Shown here piece after piece: positions 23,586 to 32,356 of a stretch of 64,000 nucleotides of DNA. Numbering within the stretch: the stretch's first letter is position 1; every line of letters starts with the position of its first letter. Source of the stretch: CAIWAH01 sp964602595 (lineage in GTDB: Bacteria > Verrucomicrobiota > Verrucomicrobiia > Limisphaerales > UBA9464); contig CAZRRO010000010.1 of assembly GCA_964602595.1 (NCBI GenBank), positions 62,001 through 126,000 on the forward strand. Reading direction: 5' to 3'. A program made the position numbers and the translations under genes. The notes below the pieces were generated by a model. It saw nothing but the letters and a program-made list of their open reading frames with translations. It did not search any database and had not been told where the DNA came from.

Positions 23586-25207
23586 GGCGTGACAGTGGGT
23601 TTTTTGGGCGGTGTAAGGTCGAAAGTCAGGTGGAGGTGCGCACCGTTACGCTCGGAGCGGACGGTGGTGGCAAAGCCATGGATCAGGCTCAGGCCCCGGT
23701 GTTCGCACAGGAGTTCCTCCAGGGCGCGCTCCACGTGGCGTTCCCAGTCGAACGCGTGCCCCGGACCGGGATCGCGCACGCTGACATGCAGGCGCTTGGC
23801 GGCCGGTTCATAGGTCAGAGAAACTTCGGCCATCAGCGCCGCGCTACGCTGGCAGCCGTGAAGCAGCGCGTTCAGGCAGGATTCGCGGAGGCACAGGAGG
23901 ATTTCTTCCAGGCGATCGGCGGCCAGTTCCGGCAGGGCGAGGTGGAGGCTGCGCCGCCAGCGGAGTTGCAGGTCGTCGATCGCCGTGAACTGGGCTCCCC
24001 GGTAGTGGTCGTGCAGGAGCGTGTGGCAGGGGATGGGTTTGCCCGGCCGCAGGCCCACCCGGACGGCAAGAATGTCGTCCTTCGCGTCCGACAATTGGCA
24101 ATCGACCTTGGCGGTGCGACCCGCGAGCAGGAGCCGGTAGGCCAGGCTGTAGGGGCTGACCCCGAGGTCGTTGGCGTGATCATCCAGGCCATCGGTCCAC
24201 AGCAGCATTCCCGCCGTCGTCGGCAGGGCGAATTCCGATATGGTCGGTTCCGAATCGTCGAACCAACCGAGGGGATTCCCCCCACCTTCGGCCGGACTCG
24301 GCTGGGCTTGTTCGAATCCGATGACCAGCGGGGCCGGCGCGCCGGCGCTGAAAACCGTGATGCGGCCGGTGGCGCGGTTCACGACAGTGGCGCAGACCGC
24401 CAGCGAGATCGTCAACGGGCCGGAATCCGAGACGGCATTCCATTCCCGGGCGAGGTAGCGGTTGAAGAAGCCGAGGATCTCGCGGACCTCGGCCTTCTTT
24501 TCCAGCATCCCGCGGGCGATACCCTGGAAGTAGGCCGAGACGAACGCGGCCTGCAGGTCGTGGCCGGAGACGTCGGCAAGGAGGATCAGCAAACGTTCGG
24601 AATCCAGCGGGAAGACGTTGAAGAAATCGCCCCCGGCGCCGTGGCGGGGGTGATGGGAAAAGGACACGCCATTGGCCAGGGTGCCCGAGCTCGACTGCAG
24701 CAGCCGCCGTTGCATCTGCCCTACTGCGAGCGTCTCGGCCTCGGCGGAGAGGTGACGGCGACGTTGCCGGGTGGTGACTACGGCCGCGTCCACGGCCCCG
24801 GCCAGGTCAACCTGCCGGTATGGCTTTTCGATGAAGTCGCAGGCGCCGGCGCGGAGGGCGTCGAGGACCGTCTGCCGCTCACCGGTCGCGGTCAGGACGA
24901 TGGCGGCCAAGGTCGGATCCTCGGTCCGCAGCCAGTCCAGGAGCGCCAGGCCGGTTTCGCCGGGCATCCGGAAATCGGTGATCACACAGTCATAGCGGAG
25001 CCGTTCGGCGGCGCTAAGCAGGTGCTTGGCGGAGGCGACGTCGGAAACCAGCACCACCTCGTGGCCGAGCCGTTTCAGGTGGAGTTCGAGCACGCGCCTA
25101 GAAACCGGGTCGTCCTCGACCGCCAGAATCCGCGCGGGATGGGCCGACGGGGCGGCCGGGGCGGGAGCCGGGGCCGGGGGCGCATTGGCGGTGATGGTAT
25201 GACTCAT
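23582..25207 (-). CDS. Response regulator with PP2C phosphatase and HATPase kinase domains (HsbR-like)
   Basis: A 541-residue three-domain regulator. A receiver (about 26-145; Asp78 in VITDFRMPG) is followed by a PP2C/SpoIIE phosphatase (about 170-385; metal-binding GAGGDFF and ADVSGHD) and a RsbW-type HATPase (about 400-530; ESCLNALLHG, DPGPGHAF). The combination is that of Pseudomonas HsbR, which both phosphorylates and dephosphorylates the STAS protein HsbA according to receiver state. The matching STAS gene follows with a 4-base overlap. A sigma-28-type promoter lies upstream. The ATG at 25207 leaves an Ala/Pro-rich leader of about 20 residues. The histidine kinase feeding the receiver is unknown. 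Confidence 0.87.
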   Translation of the reverse strand: MSHTITANAPPAPAPAPAAPSAHPARILAVEDDPVSRRVLELHLKRLGHEVVLVSDVASAKHLLSAAERLRYDCVITDFRMPGETGLALLDWLRTEDPTLAAIVLTATGERQTVLDALRAGACDFIEKPYRQVDLAGAVDAAVVTTRQRRRHLSAEAETLAVGQMQRRLLQSSSGTLANGVSFSHHPRHGAGGDFFNVFPLDSERLLILLADVSGHDLQAAFVSAYFQGIARGMLEKKAEVREILGFFNRYLAREWNAVSDSGPLTISLAVCATVVNRATGRITVFSAGAPAPLVIGFEQAQPSPAEGGGNPLGWFDDSEPTISEFALPTTAGMLLWTDGLDDHANDLGVSPYSLAYRLLLAGRTAKVDCQLSDAKDDILAVRVGLRPGKPIPCHTLLHDHYRGAQFTAIDDLQLRWRRSLHLALPELAADRLEEILLCLRESCLNALLHGCQRSAALMAEVSLTYEPAAKRLHVSVRDPGPGHAFDWERHVERALEELLCEHRGLSLIHGFATTVRSERNGAHLHLTFDLTPPKKPTVTP

Positions 25208-25271
25208 GGCACGTGGCCAACCGTTGACCGCGGGACGGCGCTCAGCCGCGCCGGAACCGCGTCGCCCTAGG

Positions 25272-25299
25272 GTATCGGCCGGGATCGGCCAAAAGTTTA
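25272..25299 (-). promoter_or_regulatory. Sigma-28-type promoter of the partner-switch operon
   Basis: Minus strand: TAAACTTT, 12 bases, GCCGATAC, about 64 bases before the ATG. The spacer is one base longer than canonical, as at fliD. Confidence 0.6.
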
Positions 25300-25367
25300 G
25301 CCGCCTAAATGTGCGGCAATCATGGGGTTGCGTCCTCGCGGGCGGCGACCCTCGCGGTGGCCCCGGC

Positions 25368-25395
25368 TAAAGTGCTGCGACTGAGATGCCGATGC
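25368..25395 (+). promoter_or_regulatory. Sigma-28-type promoter of soluble receptor-like gene
   Basis: TAAAGTGC (25368-25375), 12 bases, GCCGATGC (25388-25395), ending 43 bases before the ATG at 25439. It diverges from the partner-switch promoter. Confidence 0.65.
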
Positions 25396-25438
25396 TTCTG
25401 CGCCAACCACTTTCAATGGCTGTCGTCCGCACCTGACA

Positions 25439-27460
25439 ATGTCTTCCTCTCTGGCCCAACCTTGGGTGTTCGACCGGTGGTCGAAGCTCTGGGGCGCGTT
25501 GGAGCGATCCCTCCGCCCACGGCGACCGGGTTCGCGTCGTCGACTTGCCCATGACTTCGAGCCGGTGTCGCGCCTGCGGCCCGTGCTCACCGAGATCAAC
25601 CGCGAACTTGAGGCGCAGTTCCTCGAGGTGGGCACTCACTTGGAGCAGTTGTCGACGCTCAGCGGCCAGGTGGTCCGCACCGGGGAACACTTGCTGCGCC
25701 TCGCCACCGGCCAGTCGGACGGGGATGATTTCCTCCGCCGGGCCATCGACGTCCTGCTGCCGCCGGTTCAGGTCCTCGACGACAGCCTCAGCCGCGCCGC
25801 CGCGGTGATAGATCAACTTTGCCAGCACCAGACGATGATCACCGAGGTGCGGCGCCTCGAGGGAGTCCTCGATCGGATCGTCGCCCCGCTCAAGTTCATC
25901 CAAACTGCGTTTCGGGTGGAATCGGCGGGGTTGGACCCTGAGGTCCGGGCCGTCTTCCTGGCCCTGACCCGGGACATCGAGCAGTTGCACGCCCAGGTGG
26001 TCGGGCTGTTCGCCGAACAATTCCAGAGCCTATCCCGGGCGCAGGAACAGATCTCGGCCCTGGTGAAACGCCTGCGACCCCAAATCCAGGCCCACCAGCG
26101 GATGTCGGGCGACAAGAAGGCCCTTATTGAACGCACGCTGGAGGAACTCCGGGTGGCACTGGAGGAGAACCGCCGACAGGACGTCCGCCTCGTGGATGCG
26201 GCCCAGGGCCTGCATGGCGCCGTCGGAGCCGTGGTCCGGTCGGTGCAGTTTCAGGACATCACCAGCCAGCAGTTGCACCATGTCGACGAAGCCATCGCGG
26301 AAATGGCCCAACGGGTGGCCCGGATGCCGGAACGCCGAACCCGGGCGGAGGAGGCCGACTGGAACGAGGCCTGCCTGTTCCTGGGCGATGCCGGCAAGGT
26401 TCAGGTCGCCCAGATTCACGCGGTCGAAGAGTCGCTGACCGCCGCGGAGCAATCCATTGGCGCGGCCTTGGCCGAGATCGCCGGCCGGGCGGACGCCGTC
26501 GACCACGAGTGCATGACCCTGCGGAATTTCCGCACCATCTCCATCGAAGGGGACGGCGTGGTCCAGGTGGTGCTCAATTCCCTCGACGAGCTCACCCAGA
26601 TCATTGAGCGCACCTACGCCATGCAGAGCGAGGTCTACGAGACTCTGCGCCCGTTGGGAAATATGGCGTCGAACCTTACCGGGGTGATCCGAGGTCTTTC
26701 CCAGAACATCCGCCTGATCGCGCTCAACGCGCAGATCCAGGCTGCCCATGTGGGTTCGGGCACCGGACTGGAGGTCCTCTCCCAGCGCACCCGCCAGATC
26801 GCGGACGAGGCGGCCGCGGCCAACAATGCCTCGGCGGCGGCCCTGGAACGGCTCATCGGCGGATTCGAGGAGATGGTCGCCGAAAGCCGGCAGCTACAGG
26901 AGGCGGTCGGCGCGCAAAAGACGTGGATCGAGGGCGAAGGCGGAGTTGTGCGCCAGCAGTTGCACGACTATCGCGACCGAACCTTGGCTACCTTCATGGA
27001 GCTCGGCGGCATCATGGACTCGACCCGGGCGGCGGCGAAATCCGCCCTGGATCGCCTCGCCTTCGAGGCCGCGGCCCGGACCCGGCTGGAGGAGTTGGCG
27101 GGAGCCCTTGAAACCTTTGCCCGAACCGCCGCCGGGGCGGCCGGCCCCGAGGCCCGTTCCGCGCCGGCTGCCACGGACCTGTGCCAGAAATACACGATGG
27201 CCTCGGAAAGACAGGTCCACGAGGCGGCACTCAATCGGCCCACGGAATCCGCCACCGCAGTGGCCGTCGCCGCGCCCGCGCCCACCGTGGTGGCGGCCGA
27301 TATCACGCTGTTTGACGACGTGGCGCCCGCCGAAGCCGCCGTGGCGGCTACAACCGAAGTGGCGACGCTGCCGACCGCGGCTCCCGCCCCGGCGGAGAGT
27401 GCCAAGACACCGGTCGCAGCGAGTGGCAACGCGTTGGGCGACAACGTCGAACTGTTTTGA
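25439..27460 (+). CDS. Soluble MCP-like coiled-coil protein with an altered signalling tip
   Basis: A 673-residue, mostly helical protein with no membrane segment. The first half is a long helical region with VRSVQFQDITSQQL (about 275), a segment met in many receptor-like proteins. The second half resembles a receptor signalling hairpin: LSQNIRLIALNAQIQAAH, then GTGLEVLSQRTRQIADEA (about 425-460). The normal tip reads NAAIEAAR with GFAVVA, so residues that contact CheA and CheW differ. An Ala/Pro/Thr tail ends in NVELF. A sigma-28-type promoter precedes it and the second che operon follows. It may be a cytoplasmic receptor or an adaptor; a conventional receptor role is uncertain. Confidence 0.65.
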   Translation: MSSSLAQPWVFDRWSKLWGALERSLRPRRPGSRRRLAHDFEPVSRLRPVLTEINRELEAQFLEVGTHLEQLSTLSGQVVRTGEHLLRLATGQSDGDDFLRRAIDVLLPPVQVLDDSLSRAAAVIDQLCQHQTMITEVRRLEGVLDRIVAPLKFIQTAFRVESAGLDPEVRAVFLALTRDIEQLHAQVVGLFAEQFQSLSRAQEQISALVKRLRPQIQAHQRMSGDKKALIERTLEELRVALEENRRQDVRLVDAAQGLHGAVGAVVRSVQFQDITSQQLHHVDEAIAEMAQRVARMPERRTRAEEADWNEACLFLGDAGKVQVAQIHAVEESLTAAEQSIGAALAEIAGRADAVDHECMTLRNFRTISIEGDGVVQVVLNSLDELTQIIERTYAMQSEVYETLRPLGNMASNLTGVIRGLSQNIRLIALNAQIQAAHVGSGTGLEVLSQRTRQIADEAAAANNASAAALERLIGGFEEMVAESRQLQEAVGAQKTWIEGEGGVVRQQLHDYRDRTLATFMELGGIMDSTRAAAKSALDRLAFEAAARTRLEELAGALETFARTAAGAAGPEARSAPAATDLCQKYTMASERQVHEAALNRPTESATAVAVAAPAPTVVAADITLFDDVAPAEAAVAATTEVATLPTAAPAPAESAKTPVAASGNALGDNVELF

Positions 27461-27488
27461 GCCGCGCCGTATTCGCGCCCGGCGGACC

Positions 27489-27515
27489 TCAAGTTCCCCG
27501 GGCGGGCGCCGATAG
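27489..27515 (+). promoter_or_regulatory. Sigma-28-type promoter of second che operon
   Basis: TCAAGTTC (27489-27496), 11 bases, GCCGATAG (27508-27515), ending 72 bases before the first cheY. Its -35 octamer is identical to that of the first flagellin promoter. Confidence 0.72.
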
Positions 27516-27587
27516 CACCGACAGGGTTGTGCTGATGTTCCCAATCAGACCTCCCACGGCTTTCGAAACCCGAAGACCTCCCGTTTC

Positions 27588-27956
27588 ATGAGCAAGACAA
27601 TCGTGACCGTAGATGATTCCTCCACCATGCGCCGGATGGTGGTGTTTGCCCTTAAGGCCACCGGCCACAATGTCCTGGAGGCTGCCGACGGCGTGGCGGC
27701 GCTGCACTTGGCCCGGTCCCGTCCGGTGGACCTCGTGATCACCGACGTCAACATGCCTAACATGGACGGGCTGAACCTGACCCGTCAGCTCCGGGCGCTC
27801 CCCGCCTACAGCCGCACGCCGATCCTCCTCCTGACCACCGAGTCCGATCCCGAGATGAAGTCAAAGGGCCGGGCCGCGGGCGCCACCGGCTGGATCGTCA
27901 AACCATTCGAGCCCGAACAATTGTTGGCCGTCGTCGCCAAGGTGCTGCCGAACTGA
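27588..27956 (+). CDS. cheY: CheY-type single-domain response regulator (a)
   Basis: A 122-residue receiver with the acidic pair in TVDDSSTMRR, phospho-accepting Asp53 in VITDVNMPNMDG, the Thr in LLLTTESD and Lys in IVKPFEP. No output domain is present, so it acts by protein contact, such as on the flagellar switch or as a phosphate sink. It opens the second che operon; the REC-kinase follows after 13 bases. A second CheY, at 36377, belongs to the same region, and which of the two reaches the motor cannot be told from sequence. Confidence 0.88.
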   Translation: MSKTIVTVDDSSTMRRMVVFALKATGHNVLEAADGVAALHLARSRPVDLVITDVNMPNMDGLNLTRQLRALPAYSRTPILLLTTESDPEMKSKGRAAGATGWIVKPFEPEQLLAVVAKVLPN

Positions 27957-27969
27957 AGCGTCCTTTCGC

Positions 27970-29097
27970 ATGAGAATTCTCGTTGCCGACGACAGCAAGC
28001 CGATCCGGGCCCTGCTTTCGGCCCTGCTCGAGGTATCGGGGCACCATGTCATCACCGCCGAGGACGGCGAGGCGGCGCTCCGTATCATGCAGTCCGACGA
28101 TGCTCCGCGGCTCGCCATCGTGGACTGGCACATGCCGAAACTCGACGGCGTCGATGTCTGTCGCGCACTGCGGGCCAAGCCCTGTGACAACCCGCCCTAC
28201 CTGATCATGCTGACCGTCTCGTCCGGCCGGAATGACATCCTCGACGGCCTGAAGTGCGGGGTGGACGACTATATCACGAAGCCTTTCGACGACGAGGCTC
28301 TCGTCGCCCGGATCAAGATCGGCGAACGCATCCTCGGAATGCAGACCACCCTGGCCCGGCGGGTCCGTGACCTGGAGCAGAGCAACCAGGAGCTGGAAGC
28401 CTTCGGCCGCATGGTCGCCCACGATCTCCGCAATCCGTTGGGTGCGATCGAGATGCTCGCGGATGTCCTGAAGGAGGAGGCGACCGAATCCGGCGCCGAG
28501 GCATTGCTGCCCCACATCACCGACATCGCGCAGTCGTCGGTTCGCGCCCGCGAAACGATCGAGGACCTGCTGAAGCTTTCGCGCGCCGCACTGAGTGAGC
28601 TCAAGGTCGAAGAGGTCGATCTTTCCGAGGTCGTCCGTTCGATCTCGTCCGAACTGAGCCGTCAGGAACCCCAGCGCCAGGTGGAATGGCGCATCGCCCC
28701 GGATGTCCGGGTGAAGGGCGACGCCGGGTTGCTCCGATTGGCGTTGGAGAACCTGGTGCGCAACGCCTGGAAATTCTCCAAGCGGCGGGCGCCGGCCCAG
28801 ATCGCGTTTGGCAGCCTCGGCGAGGGCGAAAACAGCATCCTCTTCCTCCGGGATAACGGCGCCGGCTTCGACATGAGCAAGGCGCAGAAGCTTTTCGGTG
28901 CATTCCAGCGCCTCCACCAGCAGCGGGATTACGAGGGCACGGGCATCGGCCTGACCATCGTGAAACGCATCGTGGAACGCCATGGCGGCCGCATCTGGGT
29001 CCAGGCCGCGCCCGAGCTCGGCGCCACCTTCTTCTTCACCGTCGGTTCGGAAGCCTCCATCTCGCGCCTGCTTGAGCCGGTGCGGTTAGCCGCATGA
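27970..29097 (+). CDS. Receiver-histidine kinase (REC-HisKA-HATPase)
   Basis: A 375-residue soluble protein. The N-terminal receiver (about 1-120; Asp52 in IVDWHMPKLDG) is followed by a HisKA helix with GRMVAHDLRNPLG (His about 151) and a HATPase (about 250-360; ENLVRNAWKFS, DNGAGFD, GTGIGLTIV). Having the receiver in front suggests that the kinase is itself controlled by phosphorylation, for example from the CheA encoded next. Its stop overlaps the cheA start by 4 bases, indicating tight coupling. This type is also found in phytochrome-like and chemosensory side branches; the target is unknown. Confidence 0.85.
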   Translation: MRILVADDSKPIRALLSALLEVSGHHVITAEDGEAALRIMQSDDAPRLAIVDWHMPKLDGVDVCRALRAKPCDNPPYLIMLTVSSGRNDILDGLKCGVDDYITKPFDDEALVARIKIGERILGMQTTLARRVRDLEQSNQELEAFGRMVAHDLRNPLGAIEMLADVLKEEATESGAEALLPHITDIAQSSVRARETIEDLLKLSRAALSELKVEEVDLSEVVRSISSELSRQEPQRQVEWRIAPDVRVKGDAGLLRLALENLVRNAWKFSKRRAPAQIAFGSLGEGENSILFLRDNGAGFDMSKAQKLFGAFQRLHQQRDYEGTGIGLTIVKRIVERHGGRIWVQAAPELGATFFFTVGSEASISRLLEPVRLAA

Positions 29098-31868
29098 AAG
29101 CGAATCTCCAAGAACAGCTGATCAACGACCTGCTCATCGAAAGCTTCGAGGGTCTCGACGGATTCGACCGTGACCTGCTGGTGCTGGAGTCGGGGGGCTC
29201 CCATCCGGAAATCCTGAACCGCATCTTCCGGGTCATCCACACGATCAAGGGCACGGCCGGCTGCCTCGGGCTGCAGAAGATCGAGAAAGTCGCCCACGTC
29301 GGGGAAAACCTGCTCAGCCTGCTGCGGGAAAACCAGTTGGCCGTCACCGGCGAAATCATCAGCACGCTGCTCGCCTACGCCGACGTCCTGCGGGAAATGC
29401 TCCGGTGCCTCGAGGCCAACCGGAACGAAGGCGACAAGGACTACACCGACCTCCTGAATCGTCTCGTGGCATTGCAGAATCCGCCGGCCACCCCGCTGGC
29501 GCCGGCCACCGCTGCACCGGCCCATCCGAAACCCGCGGCTACGGCGGCCCCGCCGGCCGACCAAGGCTGGGGCATGTTTGACGATCATCCGGCGTCGGAA
29601 CCGGCTGCGGCACACGCCCCTGCGGGCGGGGCCACTCCAGCAAATCCTGCGGCGTCGGCATCCGGCAATGCCTGGGGGCTTTTCGGTGACGAAACCCATG
29701 GTGCCACCGCCCATGAAACCGCCCCGGCGATGCCGGCGCTGGTGACGGCTGCGTCCAACCATGCACCCGCCGGCAGTGCGGCACCCGCCGCCGGCGAACC
29801 CGCGGCGCGCGGCTCCATTGCCGAATCGGCCATCCGGGTGGACGTCGGCCAGTTGGACCGCCTCATGAACCTGGTCGGCGAATTGGTCCTGGCACGGAAC
29901 CAGATTGCCCAGCACATCACCGGCAGCCGCGACAGCGGGCTGCTGGCGGTTGCCCAGCGGCTCAACCTCATCACCTCCGAACTCCAGGAGGGCGTGATGA
30001 AGACCCGCATGCAGCCCATCGACAGCGTGCTCAGCCGCTTTCCGCGGATTGTCCGCGACGTCGCCGGGGAACTGGGCAAGCAGGTTCGCCTGGAACTCGC
30101 CGGCCGCCAGACCGAGCTGGACCGAACCATCATCGAGTCGATCAAGGATCCGCTGACCCACGTCGTGCGGAACTCGATCGACCACGGCATCGAGACACCG
30201 GACCGCCGGGCCGCCGCGGGCAAGGCCGCGACCGGACTGCTGTTCATTCGCGCCTACCATGAGGGCGGACAGGTCAACATCGAGATCGCGGACGACGGCG
30301 GTGGCATTAACACCGACCGCGTGAAGCAGAAGGCGCTCGCCAAGGGGCTGATCACGCCGGAACAGGCGGCCCGCATGAGTGATCGCGAAGCTTGCGCCCT
30401 GATCTTCCTGCCTGGCCTCTCGACGGCCGAAAAGATCACCAACGTGTCCGGCCGCGGGGTCGGGATGGACGTGGTGAAGACCAACATCGAGCGCATCGGC
30501 GGCTCGGTCGACATCCAGAGCGAGCCGGGGCAGGGGACCACGATCAAGTTCAAGATCCCGCTCACGCTGGCCATCATTCCCGCCCTCGTCGTGACCAGCG
30601 GCGGCGAACGGTTCGCCATCCCGCAGGTCAGCCTCCTGGAATTGGTCCGGGTGGATGGCGCCTCCGGCCAGACGGGCATTGAACGCATCTTTGACGCTCC
30701 GGTTTACCGCCTTCGGGGCAAACTATTGCCGCTGGTCTATCTCAACGAGACGCTCGCGGGCACGGGGGGGCACACCCATGGTGGGGCCGCCTGTTCGCAT
30801 CGTCAGCATGCGGGCGATACCGGCGAGGTCTTCCTGAAGGCCCGCGACGCGCACCGCGCCTGGCTCGGACGGCTACGTTTAGTCCTGGATGGCCAGAAAA
30901 CGATGACCCTGGAGGAAGCGGGCTCACACCGGCTCTGCCTGCTGGGCAAATGGATCTATTCCGATGGCCTGAAGGAATACGGCGACCTGGCCGAGGTTCG
31001 CGCGCTGGAAAAGGCCCACGAGGAGTTCCACCACTTGGTCCGGGAGGTCGTAATGCTCAAGCATGCCAACGATCAGGCCCAGGCCGAGCAGAAGCTGCAC
31101 GAGCTGACCGCGCTTTCCGAGCGGGTCCTTGAGTGTCTGGTGAATGCCGAGAAGCGCGTGCTTGAAAGCCAGAGCGTGAACATCGTCGTGCTGCAGGCCG
31201 ACGGCCGGCAGTTCGGCCTGGTCGTGGACGCGGTAAACGACACCCAGGAAATCGTCGTCAAGCCGCTGGGCAAACAACTCAAGGGCATCACCTGTTTCGC
31301 CGGCGCCACCATCATGGGTGACGGTCGGGTGGCGCTCATCCTCGACGTGCTCGGCCTGGCCCAGCATGCCGCCGTGCTTTCCGAGAATCGCGGCATGACG
31401 ACCGCGGCCGAATTGCACTCGGACGGCAAGGCGCTAACGGACCGGCAGACGTTGCTGGTCTTTGAGGCCGGGTTGAATTCCCGGTTCGCCATGCCGCTGT
31501 CGCAGGCCGCCCGCCTCGAAGAATTTCCGCGCCCGAAGGTCGAGCATTGCGGCAATCGTCCGGTGGTCCAATACCGTGGATCCATCCTCCCGCTGATCGA
31601 CGTCGCGGAGCAGTTGGGCCGTGGGCCGGTCGCCCATGACGGGACCGGGCCGCTGCAGGTGGTCGTCTTCGCCGAGAACGGCCGCAGCGTCGGGCTCGTG
31701 GTCGGCCAGATCATCGACATCGTCGAGGAAAGCGTCGCCGCCCAACGGCACGGCCAGGCTCCGGGAATCCTGGGATCCGCGCTCGTCAGCGGACGGGTCA
31801 CCGATCTGTTGAATGTCCGCGAAGTCATCGAGGGCGCCGCCCCGGCCTTCTTCCACGGCGCGGAGTAA
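29094..31868 (+). CDS. cheA: CheA kinase (second set) with a CZB zinc domain inserted in its CheW-like region and a second CheW domain
   Basis: A 924-residue CheA of unusual build. HPt domain (1-115) with His49 in RVIHTIKGTAG; an Ala/Pro linker (130-240) with no P2 but two similar motifs, WGMFDD (159-164) and WGLFGD (194-199); P3 (245-320); P4 HATPase (340-490; VVRNSIDHGIE, GRGVGMDVVKTN); first half of a CheW domain (495-555); a CZB-like domain (about 580-690) with ligands His587, Cys615 (CLLGKW), His642 and His646; the rest of the CheW domain (695-757); and a second CheW domain (about 783-915). CZB domains bind zinc through three His and one Cys and sense zinc or reactive chlorine. Here the sensor would sit inside the kinase itself. 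Confidence 0.88.
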   Translation: MKANLQEQLINDLLIESFEGLDGFDRDLLVLESGGSHPEILNRIFRVIHTIKGTAGCLGLQKIEKVAHVGENLLSLLRENQLAVTGEIISTLLAYADVLREMLRCLEANRNEGDKDYTDLLNRLVALQNPPATPLAPATAAPAHPKPAATAAPPADQGWGMFDDHPASEPAAAHAPAGGATPANPAASASGNAWGLFGDETHGATAHETAPAMPALVTAASNHAPAGSAAPAAGEPAARGSIAESAIRVDVGQLDRLMNLVGELVLARNQIAQHITGSRDSGLLAVAQRLNLITSELQEGVMKTRMQPIDSVLSRFPRIVRDVAGELGKQVRLELAGRQTELDRTIIESIKDPLTHVVRNSIDHGIETPDRRAAAGKAATGLLFIRAYHEGGQVNIEIADDGGGINTDRVKQKALAKGLITPEQAARMSDREACALIFLPGLSTAEKITNVSGRGVGMDVVKTNIERIGGSVDIQSEPGQGTTIKFKIPLTLAIIPALVVTSGGERFAIPQVSLLELVRVDGASGQTGIERIFDAPVYRLRGKLLPLVYLNETLAGTGGHTHGGAACSHRQHAGDTGEVFLKARDAHRAWLGRLRLVLDGQKTMTLEEAGSHRLCLLGKWIYSDGLKEYGDLAEVRALEKAHEEFHHLVREVVMLKHANDQAQAEQKLHELTALSERVLECLVNAEKRVLESQSVNIVVLQADGRQFGLVVDAVNDTQEIVVKPLGKQLKGITCFAGATIMGDGRVALILDVLGLAQHAAVLSENRGMTTAAELHSDGKALTDRQTLLVFEAGLNSRFAMPLSQAARLEEFPRPKVEHCGNRPVVQYRGSILPLIDVAEQLGRGPVAHDGTGPLQVVVFAENGRSVGLVVGQIIDIVEESVAAQRHGQAPGILGSALVSGRVTDLLNVREVIEGAAPAFFHGAE

Positions 31869-31887
31869 CCGGTTGCCCCATTCCCCC

Positions 31888-32319
31888 ATGAACCACCAGT
31901 TTTGCACCTTCCAGTTGGACCAGCTGCTCTTTGGCGTGCCGGTCCTCGACGTCCAGGAAGTCATCCGCGGCCAGGAAATGACCCGGGTGCCCCTCGCACC
32001 GGCGGCCATCCGCGGCCTGATCAATCTCCGGGGCCAGATCGTCTCCGCGATCGATCTCCGGCAACGCCTTTCGCTGGCGCCGGCCGCGGCGGACCAGGAG
32101 GCGATGAACGTCGTCGTCCGCACGGCGGACGGCGCGGTCAGTTTCCTTGTCGATGAGGTCGGCGAAGTGGTCGAGGTCGGCGAAGACGACCGCGAAGCGA
32201 CGCCGGAAACGTTGCGGGGTGCTGCCCGCGAACTGACCCGCGGCGTCTTCAAGCTCCGCGACCGCCTGCTGCTTGTCCTCGACACCGAACAGGCGGCGAC
32301 AGTTACGGCCGATCCGTGA
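31888..32319 (+). CDS. cheW: CheW chemotaxis coupling protein (second set)
   Basis: A 143-residue CheW. It starts with FCTFQLDQLLFGVPV and carries the receptor-contact signature GLINLRGQIVSAIDLRQ, followed by FLVDEVGEVV and LLLVLD. I chose the ATG at 31888, 19 bases after the cheA stop; the frame is open further upstream but would overlap cheA by 56 bases with no CheW-like sequence. It is compact next to the first-set CheW, ending soon after the last strand. It should couple the PAS-rich MCP that follows to the CZB-containing CheA. Confidence 0.9.
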   Translation: MNHQFCTFQLDQLLFGVPVLDVQEVIRGQEMTRVPLAPAAIRGLINLRGQIVSAIDLRQRLSLAPAAADQEAMNVVVRTADGAVSFLVDEVGEVVEVGEDDREATPETLRGAARELTRGVFKLRDRLLLVLDTEQAATVTADP

Positions 32320-32356
32320 CGTGATCTGGCCTCCGCCCATTTTGGTCCGATTCCGG

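Noticed and set aside
25284..25291. Second GATCGGCC match next to the partner-switch promoter
   Set aside because: No -35-like sequence at proper spacing; the overlapping TAAACTTT/GCCGATAC pair explains the site better.
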